Source of the DNA: Permianibacter fluminis
GTDB taxonomy: Bacteria > Pseudomonadota > Gammaproteobacteria > Enterobacterales > Permianibacteraceae
Direction of reading: 5' to 3'
NCBI RefSeq assembly: GCF_013179735.1
Contig: NZ_JABMEG010000001.1
Span: 1,922,001 to 1,986,000 of the forward strand
DNA: 64,000 nt
Part shown: one piece after another, positions 55,960 through 64,000 of the stretch
Position numbering within the stretch: the first letter of the stretch is position 1
Layout: the number at the start of each line of letters is the position of its first letter
Notes under the pieces: model-generated
What the model saw: only the letters and a program-made list of their open reading frames with translations
Told to the model about the DNA's origin: nothing
The model's database searches: none
Made by a program: the position numbers and the translations under genes

Positions 55960-58803
55960 TCAGCTTTCAGTCTCGGTTTCGGTTGCGATCGGCAAATGCA
56001 TCGGGGCTTCCTTCAACACCCGCTCCATTTCCGCTTCCAATTGCGGCAACAGCTGTTCCGCGCGGCTGCCATCGCCCTGCTTTAGTGCGGTTTCCAGATC
56101 GTGCGCCAGTTGCTTCAACTGCGGCACGCCGACATAGCAGGTGGCGCCGTGGAATTTGTGCACCCGTTCGAGCAGCAGTTTCAATTCACCGTCGTCGTGG
56201 GCACTGCGGATCTGGCTGCGAGCTTCCGGAATGCTTTGCACCAGCATGCTCAACATGGTTTGCGCCAGATCCGGTTTCTGGTTGGCCATTTTCAATGACA
56301 GCGGCCAATCGATGGCGGCAGCTTGTCCGGTTTGGGCGCGAGCGGCGGCGCGTTCGATGGTGCTGCCATCGGCACGGCGGCGGCGCAGGCGACTGCGGGT
56401 GCGCTCGCCCTGCTGCAACCAACGCTGCACGGTGTCGTACAGCTCTTGCTCGGTGACCGGCTTGGTCAGGTAGTCGTCCATGCCGGCATCGAGCAGCGTC
56501 TCGCGCTCGCCGTGCATCGCGTGTGCGGTCAGCGCAATGACCGGGGTGTTGCGGTGGCGCGGATGCGCACGAAGAGTCCGGGTCGCTTCGATGCCATCCA
56601 TCTCCGGCATCTGGATATCCATGAAAATCAAATCGAAATCCTGTTCACGAGCAATGTCTACGGCTTCCCGGCCGCTACGGGCGGTGTGCACGTCAGCGCC
56701 CATGTCGGCCAGCAAGGTGCTGACCAATTCCAGATTGGCGTCGTTGTCATCGACGGCCAGCAAGCGACAGACCAGTGGTTCGTCCTGCGCAGCGCCGTGA
56801 TCGATGTTGTCGTCACTGTGGCTGCGTGCACCGCGCTGGAACAGTGACTGGATGATGCCGAACAACCGGCGCTGGCCCACCGGTTTGCCGATGACACTGT
56901 CCACGCCCATGTCCAGCAGACTGGCGTGCTCGCTGTTGTCAACGCTGCGGCTGGCGATGATGATACGGGCGCCGTTACGGTCACGCCCCAGCTCGATCAG
57001 CCGCTTCAGCAACTCGCGGTCCTGCTGGCTGTGCAGCGGGCCACCGAGCAACAGCAAATCGACCTGCATTTTCTGATCGTTGTGCTGCAGGTAATCGACC
57101 ACATCGCCGATCTGGTCAAACTCGGTGTAGAGCATCTTCCATGACGACAGCAGATGGCCCATGGCCAGCCGCGCTGTGGCGTGCGGCTCAAACATCAGCA
57201 CGCGGCGACCGGCCAGTTCATCGTTGTGGCGCAGTGCGGTCCAGGCATCGTCAGATTTTTCGCAGCGGATGGTGAACCAGAAGGTCGAGCCGCTGCCGGC
57301 TTCGCTGGTCAGGCCGATCTCGCCGCCCATTTTTTCCACCAGCTTTTTGCAAATCACCAAACCGAGGCCGGTGCCACCGAAGCGCCGGGTGGTGGTGGTG
57401 TCGGCCTGGGTGAAGGCATGGAACAATTGCTTTTGCTGCTCGGTGGACAAGCCGATGCCGGTGTCACGCACCTGCAGGCCGATCACCACGTCGTGCTCGC
57501 TTTCCTGCTCGAGCATGATGCGGATTTCAACGCTGCCCTGAGCGGTGAACTTGACCGCGTTGTTGACCAGATTGGTCAGCACCTGCTTGAGTCGCAGGCC
57601 GTCACCGAGCAGGTTGCTCGGCACATCGGAATAGACCAGTGCGACCAGTTCGAGCTTCTTGTCGCTGGCAACCGGCGCCATCATGGCCAGCACTTCGTCG
57701 GCAATTTCGCGCAGATCAAGTGGCGCGTTTTCCAGCACCAGCTTGCCGGCCTCGACTTTGGAAAAATCGAGAATGTCGTCGACGATGGTCAGCAGGCCCT
57801 GCGCCGATTTGCGGATGGTGTTGAGGTATTCTTTTTGTTTGCCGCTGAGCTCGGTTTTCAGCAGCAGATTGGTGAAGCCAATCACCCCATTCATCGGGGT
57901 GCGGATTTCATGGCTCATGTTGGCCAGAAATTCCGATTTGACCCGGGCCGCTTCCAGTGCCTGTTTGCGGGCAATATCGAGCTCGACGTTCTGGACTTCA
58001 ATGGTCTCCAGCGTTTGCCGCAGATCGGCGGTGGCCTGATCGATACCCTGCTGCAATTCCTCGTGCGCTTCCTGCAGCGAGCTCGCCATGTTGTTGATGC
58101 CGTTTTCCAGCACCTTCAATTCGCCGGTCGCGCGGGTCTCGACCTGGGTGTCGAGCTTGCCTTCCTTGATCCGGTGCACCGCCTGCGCCATTTGCACAAT
58201 CGGCACGATGACATTGCGCGCCATCCGGATCGCCAGCGCAGCACCGATGGCGGCCGCCGCCAGCACCACAACCAGGGCAATGGCCAGCGTCTCATACAGT
58301 TTCAGCACTTCGCTTTCGCGCGACATCTGCACCGCGATGTAACCCAGAATGGGTCGGTCCGGCCGGGCATTGTCATTGACATCGCGCAGGCTCAGCAGCT
58401 GGCCGAATACCGGCGCCCGGACCACGAAGCCGGTGTCGTTGTCGGCCCAGCTGATGCCTTGTGGCAGTTCGCCGTTGGCGCGCAAGGTGTCGTCAAAGCG
58501 ATCGTGCCCGGTGCGGGCGAGCAGACGATGCTGATTGTCGAAAACGGCAATGGCTTCGACGTCATCGTCGCTGTCGCGGGCGGAGGTGATCAGGTAACGC
58601 AGTTGTTCTTCGTTGGCGGCGGCGATGCCGTATTCGCTGGCATAAGCCAGATGGCGAACGATGGTCTGGCCGCGCTGGCGCAGCGAATTGTTGACGTCGG
58701 CGCTGTGTTCGCTGATGAAAAAACTCAGCAGCAGCACGGAAATGCCGACCACCGGGATCAGGGCCAGAAACAGAATCCGACTGCGTATACCCCAATCCGT
58801 CAT
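55960..58803 (-). CDS. barA: BarA/GacS-type hybrid sensor histidine kinase
   Basis: The 947-residue protein aligns with BarA from its start ([20 protein letters not shown]). Order: membrane helix, periplasmic loop (about 32-165), second membrane helix, HAMP (about 190-245), HisKA with H298 ([12 protein letters not shown]), HATPase_c ([18 protein letters not shown]), a degenerate receiver lacking the acceptor Asp (about 525-650), an intact receiver with D729 ([11 protein letters not shown]), and a C-terminal Hpt domain with H885 ([11 protein letters not shown]). It would feed the UvrY/GacA regulator and the CsrA/RsmA pathway. Neighbours rlmD and relA match the E. coli order. Confidence 0.93.
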   Translation of the reverse strand: MTDWGIRSRILFLALIPVVGISVLLLSFFISEHSADVNNSLRQRGQTIVRHLAYASEYGIAAANEEQLRYLITSARDSDDDVEAIAVFDNQHRLLARTGHDRFDDTLRANGELPQGISWADNDTGFVVRAPVFGQLLSLRDVNDNARPDRPILGYIAVQMSRESEVLKLYETLAIALVVVLAAAAIGAALAIRMARNVIVPIVQMAQAVHRIKEGKLDTQVETRATGELKVLENGINNMASSLQEAHEELQQGIDQATADLRQTLETIEVQNVELDIARKQALEAARVKSEFLANMSHEIRTPMNGVIGFTNLLLKTELSGKQKEYLNTIRKSAQGLLTIVDDILDFSKVEAGKLVLENAPLDLREIADEVLAMMAPVASDKKLELVALVYSDVPSNLLGDGLRLKQVLTNLVNNAVKFTAQGSVEIRIMLEQESEHDVVIGLQVRDTGIGLSTEQQKQLFHAFTQADTTTTRRFGGTGLGLVICKKLVEKMGGEIGLTSEAGSGSTFWFTIRCEKSDDAWTALRHNDELAGRRVLMFEPHATARLAMGHLLSSWKMLYTEFDQIGDVVDYLQHNDQKMQVDLLLLGGPLHSQQDRELLKRLIELGRDRNGARIIIASRSVDNSEHASLLDMGVDSVIGKPVGQRRLFGIIQSLFQRGARSHSDDNIDHGAAQDEPLVCRLLAVDDNDANLELVSTLLADMGADVHTARSGREAVDIAREQDFDLIFMDIQMPEMDGIEATRTLRAHPRHRNTPVIALTAHAMHGERETLLDAGMDDYLTKPVTEQELYDTVQRWLQQGERTRSRLRRRRADGSTIERAAARAQTGQAAAIDWPLSLKMANQKPDLAQTMLSMLVQSIPEARSQIRSAHDDGELKLLLERVHKFHGATCYVGVPQLKQLAHDLETALKQGDGSRAEQLLPQLEAEMERVLKEAPMHLPIATETETES

Positions 58804-59774
58804 GGTTGCTTATCCGTTTGCTGGTGGTGGCCATCGTGGCCGGTGGCGTTCTGATCCGTGCTATCCGGTTTGTTCGATTTCGCCGCGTTGGCGGCTGGTG
58901 TTGCGGCGCCCGGATTTTGCGAAAGCTCCGGGCTGGCTTCGAGCTGGCTCAGCGCGCTCAGCTGCAGACTGCGCGCGACCTGAAAATTGATCTGTCGGCG
59001 CAGCGGTTGCGGCTCCTGAATGCTGCCGGCCTTGCCGTTCAGCAGTGCCACAGCCAGTTCCGCAGCTTGGCTGCCCAGCGCCGCGGGCTCCTGATGCAAC
59101 ACGGCCAGCGCACCAGCCGGCAACAGCGCTGGGTCAGTGCCCAGCACGGGCAGGCCACTGGCCAGACTTTCGCGCAGGATCACGCCAAGCGCAACCGGAT
59201 CGGCGGCGCTGGTGCCGGCACTGTACAGCAGCAAACCGAGGCCCGGTCGCACCAGGGCAAAAACCCGTTGAGCCTGTTCACCGGCGCGGACAAATCCGAC
59301 CCCTAACGGCAGCTGCTGCGCCGCTTGTTGCCATTGCGGCCACAGTGCCTGATGGCCGGCGCCCACCAGAATGCCGGCCGGGCGCCGGTCGGGCAGCAAT
59401 TGCTGCCACAGCGCCAGTAGCGCGGCTGGGCTTGGCTCGGCGTAAATGCCGGCGCGGTTAGCGGTCAGGCCAGCCTGATCGCGCGGCAGGTGCAGAAACA
59501 GTTCCGGTGCGTTGCCTGCGGTCGGCATCGCGGCGGGCTCGTCGCGCACGGTCAGCGTGATGTTCATGTCCGCGCCAAATGCCGGTGTTTGGCTCAGCCA
59601 TTCCGGCGCGCTGCCGCGCAGCTCAAGCCAGCGGCTGCTGAAGGCGCTCATCACGGCCGGTTGCGGTTCGGCCAGCCAGAGCAGCCGGTCAGCGGCCGCC
59701 GCCGGCGGGGCCAGCAGGCCCAGCAGCGGCGACAACACTGCCGCAACCGCGATGACGGTGGCACTCCGACCCAT
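58800..59774 (-). CDS. Periplasmic substrate-binding-like protein (ABC_sub_bind type) coupled to BarA
   Basis: Start chosen at 59774 ([19 protein letters not shown]), which puts a signal peptide at the N-terminus; MATHF at 59810 is an alternative. 324 residues. The C-terminal half fits the ABC_sub_bind (PF04392) pattern: [38 protein letters not shown] and [14 protein letters not shown]. The last 50 residues are a hydrophilic tail rich in Asn, His and Gln. No permease or ATPase gene is nearby. The stop overlaps the barA start (ATGA, four bases), so translation is coupled and a sensor partner role is likely. Confidence 0.75.
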   Translation of the reverse strand: MGRSATVIAVAAVLSPLLGLLAPPAAAADRLLWLAEPQPAVMSAFSSRWLELRGSAPEWLSQTPAFGADMNITLTVRDEPAAMPTAGNAPELFLHLPRDQAGLTANRAGIYAEPSPAALLALWQQLLPDRRPAGILVGAGHQALWPQWQQAAQQLPLGVGFVRAGEQAQRVFALVRPGLGLLLYSAGTSAADPVALGVILRESLASGLPVLGTDPALLPAGALAVLHQEPAALGSQAAELAVALLNGKAGSIQEPQPLRRQINFQVARSLQLSALSQLEASPELSQNPGAATPAANAAKSNKPDSTDQNATGHDGHHQQTDKQP

Positions 59775-59926
59775 GTATTGCCCGCGCTGACCGACGAAAT
59801 GAGTGGCCATTATGGCGTAGCGGACCGCTGCATTCCCAGCCTTCCTGCACGTGCGTTCGAACGGTGCCGGCACGGCGCCCATCCGGTACACTGCACAGCC
59901 ACAGCAAAAGGGGCCGGGCACGGCAA

Positions 59927-60700
59927 ATGAACATCCTGGTTTTCGATATTGAGACGGTCCCTGATATCGCCGGTCTGCGCCGGCTGTATGAGCTTGGCGA
60001 ACTGCCGGATGACGACGTGCTGGCCGCTGCCCAACTGCTGCGCCGGCAGAAAACCGGTGGCAGCGACTTTCTGCCGCTGCACCTGCAACGTGTGGTGGCA
60101 ATCTCGGTGGTGCTGCGCAGTCAGGATCGTCTGGCGGTCTGGAGCATCGGCACGGAAGACAGCAACGAAGCCGAATTGATCCAGCGCTTTTACGACGGCC
60201 TGGAAAAATACACCCCAACCCTGGTCAGCTGGAATGGCGGCGGTTTTGATCTGCCGGTGCTGCATTACCGCGCGATGCTGCACAACGTGGTGGCGTCGCG
60301 CTATTGGGAAACCGGCGAAACGGACAGCGCCTTTCGCTGGAACAATTATTTGAACCGTTATCACGATCGGCACACCGATCTGATGGATGTGCTGGCCATG
60401 TACCAAGGCCGGGCCGTGGCGCCGCTGGATGATGTGGCGACGCTGCTTGGTTACCCCGGCAAGATGGGCATGAGCGGCGCCAAGGTCTGGGATGCGTTCA
60501 AGGCCGGGCAGCTGAAAGCCATTCGCGATTACTGCGAAACCGATGTGCTGAATACCTATCTGGTGTATCTGCGCTATGAACAAATGCGCGGCCGGCTCGA
60601 TCCCAATCAATTGCACACGGAACAACAGAAATTGCGTGCCTATCTGGCGCAGGAACAAAAAACGCATTTTGATGAATTTCTGGCGGCCTGGCCGTCCTGA
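59927..60700 (+). CDS. DnaQ-like 3'-5' exonuclease (PF10108 type)
   Basis: Start at 59927 (MNILVFDIETVPDIAGLRRL); the frame extends upstream without a better codon. The 257-residue protein has the DEDD pattern: VFDIETVPD (Exo I), LVSWNGGGFDLPVLHYRA (Exo II) and RDYCETDVLNTYLVYLRY (Exo III, DEDDy-like with the Tyr/His position in this block). Family members are predicted exonucleases often annotated as polysaccharide-locus WlaX homologues; the biological role is unclear. Divergent from the substrate-binding-like gene. Confidence 0.88.
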   Translation: MNILVFDIETVPDIAGLRRLYELGELPDDDVLAAAQLLRRQKTGGSDFLPLHLQRVVAISVVLRSQDRLAVWSIGTEDSNEAELIQRFYDGLEKYTPTLVSWNGGGFDLPVLHYRAMLHNVVASRYWETGETDSAFRWNNYLNRYHDRHTDLMDVLAMYQGRAVAPLDDVATLLGYPGKMGMSGAKVWDAFKAGQLKAIRDYCETDVLNTYLVYLRYEQMRGRLDPNQLHTEQQKLRAYLAQEQKTHFDEFLAAWPS

Positions 60701-60704
60701 TATG

Positions 60705-60740
60705 CCTCTCTCAGCCTGTGGGAGAGGGGCAGGGGAGAGG
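60705..60740. repeat. CCTCTC/GAGAGG intergenic repeat
   Basis: CCTCTCTCAGCCTGTGGGAG followed by AGGGGCAGGGGAGAGG; a partial copy of the family at 45792-45988. Confidence 0.6.
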
Positions 60741-60827
60741 ATGCCGTCGACGTTGCACTCGCTGCCGGCCTCCACTCCCCAAACCTTTTTAAAAACCCTT
60801 TGCACCAATCAATCAAGCAGAAGATAG

Positions 60828-62156
60828 ATGATCAAGAAACGCAAACCCTTGCCCACTGAAACCCCGACCGTGGTGATAGAAAACCTCGCCCACGATGGCC
60901 GTGGTGTCACCCATCTCGATGGCAAAACCATTTTCATCGATAACTCGCTGCCCGGCGAAACGGTGCAATTCCAGTACACCGCCCGGCACGGCAAATTCGA
61001 TGAAGGTCTTGCCATCAAAATCGAGCAGCCGTCGGCTGATCGGGTCGAGCCGCGCTGCCCGCATGCCATCGTCTGCGGTGGCTGCTCGTCGCAGCACATC
61101 AGCAGCGATGCCCAGATCCGGGACAAGGAACGAGTGCTGTTTGAACAGCTGGCGCATTTTGGCAATGTCACTGTCGAGGAGCGCCTGCCGGCGCTGACCA
61201 GCGAGGTCTGGGGTTACCGGCGCAAGGCCCGGCTCGGGGTCAAATACGTCGAAAAAAAAGGCGGCGCGCTGGTCGGCTTCCGGGAAAAGCGCTCCAGCTT
61301 TCTCGCTGCGATCAATGAATGCCATGTCCTGCACCCGAAAGTCGGCACGCTGATTCCGGTGCTGCGCGAGCTGATCTCGCAACTCGATTGCCGCAGCGCA
61401 CTGCCGCAAATCGAAGTCGCCGTCGGTGATGATCGCGCCTCGCTCGGTATTCGCCATCTGCAGCCGCTCAGCGACAGCGACAGCGCCGCGCTGATGGCCT
61501 TCGCCCAGACCTATGACCTCGATCTCTACCTGCAGTCCGGTGGCCCGGACACGGTCCGCAAAGTCTGGCCGGCAGATGGTCATGACCGCTTGTCATACCG
61601 CTTGCCCGATTTTGGTGTTGAACTGCAGTTTCACCCGACCGACTTCACTCAAGTCAACGCCGGTATCAACCGCCGGATGGTGAAGCTGGCGATCGATCTG
61701 CTCGATGTCCAGCCGCATGAGCGAGTGCTGGATCTGTTCTGCGGCCTCGGCAACTTCACCCTGCCGCTGGCGACCAAAGCGCGCGAAGTGGTCGGCGTCG
61801 AAGGCGAAGCGAGCATGGTCAAACGCGGCATCGAAAACGCCGCCCACAACAGCTTGACCAATGTCAGTTTTTACGGGGCCGACTTGGCCAAGAATCTGCC
61901 GGCCCAGCCTTGGGTCGGCGAAGGCTTCGACAAGATTCTGATCGATCCACCGCGCTCTGGCGCGCTGGAAGTGGTCCGTGAACTGGCCCGCTTCAAAGCC
62001 AAACGCGTGGTGTACGTTTCATGCAATCCGGCAACGCTGGCGCGTGATGCCGGTGAGTTGACCAAGCTCGGTTACAAGCTGGCCAAAGCCGGTGTGATGG
62101 ATATGTTTCCGCATACGACGCATGTCGAGTCGATAGCGGTGTTTGATTTGGTTTGA
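60828..62156 (+). CDS. rlmD: 23S rRNA (uracil-1939 C5) methyltransferase
   Basis: RlmD (RumA) methylates U1939 of 23S rRNA. The 442 residues carry an N-terminal TRAM domain (about 10-65), an iron-sulfur cluster site beginning C77, C83, C86 (RCPHAIVCGGC), and the methyltransferase domain with LDLFCGLGNFTLPLA and the catalytic cysteine in VYVSCNPATLARD. It is the E. coli neighbour of barA and relA, and occupies the same place here. Confidence 0.96.
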   Translation: MIKKRKPLPTETPTVVIENLAHDGRGVTHLDGKTIFIDNSLPGETVQFQYTARHGKFDEGLAIKIEQPSADRVEPRCPHAIVCGGCSSQHISSDAQIRDKERVLFEQLAHFGNVTVEERLPALTSEVWGYRRKARLGVKYVEKKGGALVGFREKRSSFLAAINECHVLHPKVGTLIPVLRELISQLDCRSALPQIEVAVGDDRASLGIRHLQPLSDSDSAALMAFAQTYDLDLYLQSGGPDTVRKVWPADGHDRLSYRLPDFGVELQFHPTDFTQVNAGINRRMVKLAIDLLDVQPHERVLDLFCGLGNFTLPLATKAREVVGVEGEASMVKRGIENAAHNSLTNVSFYGADLAKNLPAQPWVGEGFDKILIDPPRSGALEVVRELARFKAKRVVYVSCNPATLARDAGELTKLGYKLAKAGVMDMFPHTTHVESIAVFDLV

Positions 62157-62161
62157 TTGTT

Positions 62162-62197
62162 CCCTCCCCTGTAAGGGGGAGGGCTAGGGTGGGGGTG
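62162..62197. repeat. CCCTCCCC/GGGGGAGGG repeat
   Basis: CCCTCCCCTGTAAGGGGGAG then GGCTAGGGTGGGGGTG directly after rlmD, related to the repeats at 36086 and 49180. It may also end rlmD transcription, though no T-run follows. Confidence 0.6.
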
Positions 62198-62264
62198 TTG
62201 CCGGGAAATCCTCTCTAGCTGTTTCGACAGCAGAATAGTCGGCAGGTTTGCCGGTTCGCGCACC

Positions 62265-62320
62265 GGCGGGCGCCTAACTTTCTTTGCTCGTGCAAAGAAA
62301 GTGAGCAAAGAAACACGCCC
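62265..62320 (+). repeat. Left copy of a 55-bp inverted repeat flanking the immunity-type gene
   Basis: Reads GGCGGGCGCCTAACTTTC..TTGCTCGTGCAAAGAAAG..TGAGCAAAGAAACACGCCC. It contains a hairpin CTTTCTTTGC/GCAAAGAAAG. The complement of 63049-63101 gives the same order of blocks with few changes. The rest of 62321-62544 is GC-rich without a gene. Confidence 0.85.
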
Positions 62321-62544
62321 CAGACGCGCCAGTAGTGGTTGGGTTGCTTCGGTGAGTCCGCCCGCTGTTCACGTGCCATTGGCTACGGGCACGCACTGAT
62401 GCGGCTTCCTGCCTTATCAGTGCTGCGCCGGCTATCCGTGCCGGCGCACCCGGCCACTGTCACGTGCCCAGCGGCTGGCGCGATTGGGGCCCCGGTTCTA
62501 GCTTGCTTTGTTACTTCGTTCGAGCGGAATTGCAGATAAAAATA

Positions 62545-62892
62545 ATGAAAAAATACAAGCTAACTAAAGATCTCATACGCCCTATTGTCCAAGGTTATGG
62601 TGCTTGCTTTGCTTCAGACATGATTACCGTCGATGGACACCCTGTTCGTTTCATGTATAGGGAGTCTCCCGATAACAGACTCGATAGCGGTTGGCGTTTC
62701 ATGTCAGGATTTGAATCTGATGAGTACGTAGATAATCCCGACAACATTGAAATTTATGATGTCAATACAATTGCCAACTATGATCAGAGCATAATTAGCC
62801 TTCTTGATTCTCCTATAGGCTGTGCTTTTGAAAAGAGCGAAGGAAGCGACCAGTTTCAACCAGTAAGCGATTGGAATGTGGAGAATAGGTAG
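62545..62892 (+). CDS. DUF2185/Imm33-like immunity-type protein
   Basis: The 115-residue protein (MKKYKLTKDLIRPIVQGYGA) carries the DUF2185 pattern: GACFASDMITVDGHPVRFMYRE, SGWRFMSGFESDEYVDNPDN, YDVNTIANYDQSIISLLD and a final GCAFEK. Imm33 proteins of this family are predicted immunity proteins of polymorphic toxin systems; some members stand alone. No toxin gene is adjacent. The gene is AT-rich (about 38-47% G+C in sampled lines, against about 60% around it), lacks a good ribosome site (only AGATAAAAATA upstream) and is framed by inverted repeat copies, which indicates transfer. Confidence 0.8.
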   Translation: MKKYKLTKDLIRPIVQGYGACFASDMITVDGHPVRFMYRESPDNRLDSGWRFMSGFESDEYVDNPDNIEIYDVNTIANYDQSIISLLDSPIGCAFEKSEGSDQFQPVSDWNVENR

Positions 62893-63048
62893 ATTTAGTT
62901 TTTTGACTCTCGCCCGTTCGACGAGCCGAGCAGCGGAGAGGTCTGGTGGAGTTGTCGGCGAGGACTGTCTGAGCGCGTAGCGCGAGTTCCGCAGCCGCCA
63001 CCAGACCTTGAGCAGCGCAGGGAACCGTGCGTAGCACGGCTCGGAGCC

Positions 63049-63101
63049 GGGCATGTTTCTTTGGTAACTTTCTTTGCGTCAAAGAAAGTTACTCGCCCGC
63101 C
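63049..63101 (-). repeat. Right copy of the inverted repeat flanking the immunity-type gene
   Basis: Reads GGGCATGTTTCTTTGGTAAC then TTTCTTTGCGTCAAAGAAAG and TTACTCGCCCGCC, the inverted counterpart of 62265-62320. The GC-rich DNA between the gene and this copy (62893-63048) encodes nothing I can support. Confidence 0.85.
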
Positions 63102-63177
63102 GGGGCGAGACCCGGCACTCTCGGCCCTCGAATTGTCGGTCGGTTTTCGAACGCGAGCGTAAGACGATCCACAGCAG

Positions 63178-63210
63178 CCGTTCATCCTTCGACAAGCTCA
63201 GGACGAACGG
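63178..63210. repeat. CCGTTC...GAACGG palindrome
   Basis: CCGTTCATCCTTCGAC then AAGCTCAGGACGAACGG, an inverted repeat of the same type found inside MITE-like element 2 (43566-43585, 43651-43676). It lies 48 bp upstream of relA. Confidence 0.75.
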
Positions 63211-63258
63211 AAGCATGCCGCGTCTCGCTATGAAAACCGAATAACGGAAAGCCAATAA

Positions 63259-64000
63259 ATGGTCAAAGTCCGCGAAGAATTCCCCCTCACCCCCGATGGC
63301 GCCATCGATCTGAGCTCATGGCTCAACCGAATCAACGTTCAGCGCGAACCCGAGCAAATGAAGCAGCTCGAAACCGCGCTGGATCTGGTGATCGAGCAGC
63401 ATTGGGATTGCCTGACCGAGCTCGGCATTTCCTGTTTCGAGCAGGGCTTGGCGATGGCGGAAATTCTCGCCGGGCTGAATTTGGATACCCAGACGCTGAC
63501 CGCGGCGCTGATCTATCCGAGCCTGCAAGCCGGCGATCTGAAACTGGAAACGGTCGAGGACAAGCTTGGCAAGGAAGTGGCCAAGCTGGCGCGCGGGGCG
63601 TTGCGGATGGATGCCATCCGCAGCCTGCAGGCCAGCAAACAAGGCAACAAGCTGTCGGCATCGCAGGGCGACAATCTGCGCAAAATGCTGATTGCAATGG
63701 TCGATGACACCCGCATCGTGCTGATTAAACTGGCCGAGCGGATTTATCTGCTGCGTGCGGTCAAGGAAAAGGACGAGAGCACTCAGCGCCGCATCGCCGA
63801 AGAAACCCGCGAGGTGTTTGCGCCGCTGGCCAACCGGTTGGGCATTGGCCAGCTGAAGTGGGAATTGGAAGATCTGGCGTTCCGCTATTTGCAGCCACAG
63901 CAGTACAAGGGCATTGCCGGGCAGTTGCACGAGAAACGGCTGGCGCGCGAGCAATACATTCGCGACGTCATCAAGCGGATTGAAAGCGAGCTGGAAAAGT
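63259..64000 (+). CDS. relA: RelA, (p)ppGpp synthetase I (N-terminal part, runs off the window)
   Basis: Start at ATG 63259 (MVKVREEFPLTPDGAIDLSSW). The 247 codons present cover the hydrolase-like domain. The HD catalytic pair is lost: where SpoT has an HD motif this protein has TAALIYPSLQAGDL, so it is the synthetase-only RelA type and not a bifunctional Rel/SpoT. Further landmarks are MLIAMVDDTRIVLIKLAER and PLANRLGIGQLKWELEDLAFRYL. RelA makes (p)ppGpp on stalled ribosomes. barA-rlmD-relA order matches E. coli. Confidence 0.95.
   Translation, partial: MVKVREEFPLTPDGAIDLSSWLNRINVQREPEQMKQLETALDLVIEQHWDCLTELGISCFEQGLAMAEILAGLNLDTQTLTAALIYPSLQAGDLKLETVEDKLGKEVAKLARGALRMDAIRSLQASKQGNKLSASQGDNLRKMLIAMVDDTRIVLIKLAERIYLLRAVKEKDESTQRRIAEETREVFAPLANRLGIGQLKWELEDLAFRYLQPQQYKGIAGQLHEKRLAREQYIRDVIKRIESELEK

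Noticed and set aside
57154-58854. 566-codon frame antisense to barA
   Set aside because: The barA protein shows all kinase motifs; the antisense product shows none.

Overview
The window is a piece of gammaproteobacterial chromosome, about 60% G+C. Supporting signs are the block lpxC–dciA–M23 peptidase–secA–mutT, the block pilA-pilB-pilC-pilD-coaE-zapD-yacG, tRNA-Thr next to nadC followed by a DUF1631 gene, ampD and ampE, and the barA / rlmD–relA neighbourhood at the right end. I do not assign a genus. There is no rRNA, CRISPR array, prophage or intact transposase gene. Most of the DNA is housekeeping; the accessory content is a few AT-richer genes and many small palindromic or transposon-like intergenic elements.

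Layout. 0-5 kb: end of lpxC, dciA on the opposite strand, a LytM-type peptidase and secA. 5-12.6 kb: a Nudix/ThiE-like fusion, then, on the minus strand, a type IV pilus and housekeeping run transcribed pilA, pilB, pilC, pilD, coaE, zapD, yacG; pilA has a clear sigma-54 promoter. 13.2-16.6 kb: tRNA-Thr, an AT-richer membrane phosphotransferase-like gene in the place where pilin accessory genes sit in Pseudomonas, and nadC. 17-21 kb: DUF1631 gene, ampD, ampE. 21-27 kb: a winged-helix/beta-propeller regulator divergent from two exported proteins. 26.8-29 kb: TPR protein, small membrane protein and TetR regulator with two matching operators. 29-34 kb: aceE-aceF. 34-43 kb: queF, rlmM, a methyltransferase, a SpmA-SpmB-like fusion, a glycerophosphodiesterase and a MASE1/CHASE hybrid kinase. 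43-50 kb: two tandem TTAA-bounded MITE-like elements, three nucleic-acid repair genes (HhH glycosylase, UDG-superfamily glycosylase, AlkB family) and two POT peptide transporters. 51-56 kb: quinone oxidoreductase-like protein, M61 peptidase, corA. 56-64 kb: BarA-type hybrid kinase coupled to a periplasmic substrate-binding-like protein, an exonuclease, rlmD, a lone DUF2185/Imm33 immunity-type gene between inverted repeats, and the start of relA.

How genes work together. The pil genes encode pilin, assembly ATPase, platform protein and prepilin peptidase. aceE and aceF supply two of the three pyruvate dehydrogenase subunits; no lpd follows. ampD and ampE belong to cell-wall recycling and beta-lactamase control. 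The substrate-binding-like gene overlaps barA by four bases, suggesting that the two proteins act together in sensing. No complete new defence or mobile system is visible. The most promising leads are the coupled BarA-sensor pair, the phosphotransferase beside pilA/tRNA-Thr, the immunity-gene cassette, and two clear MITE insertions, one of which split a transcription terminator.
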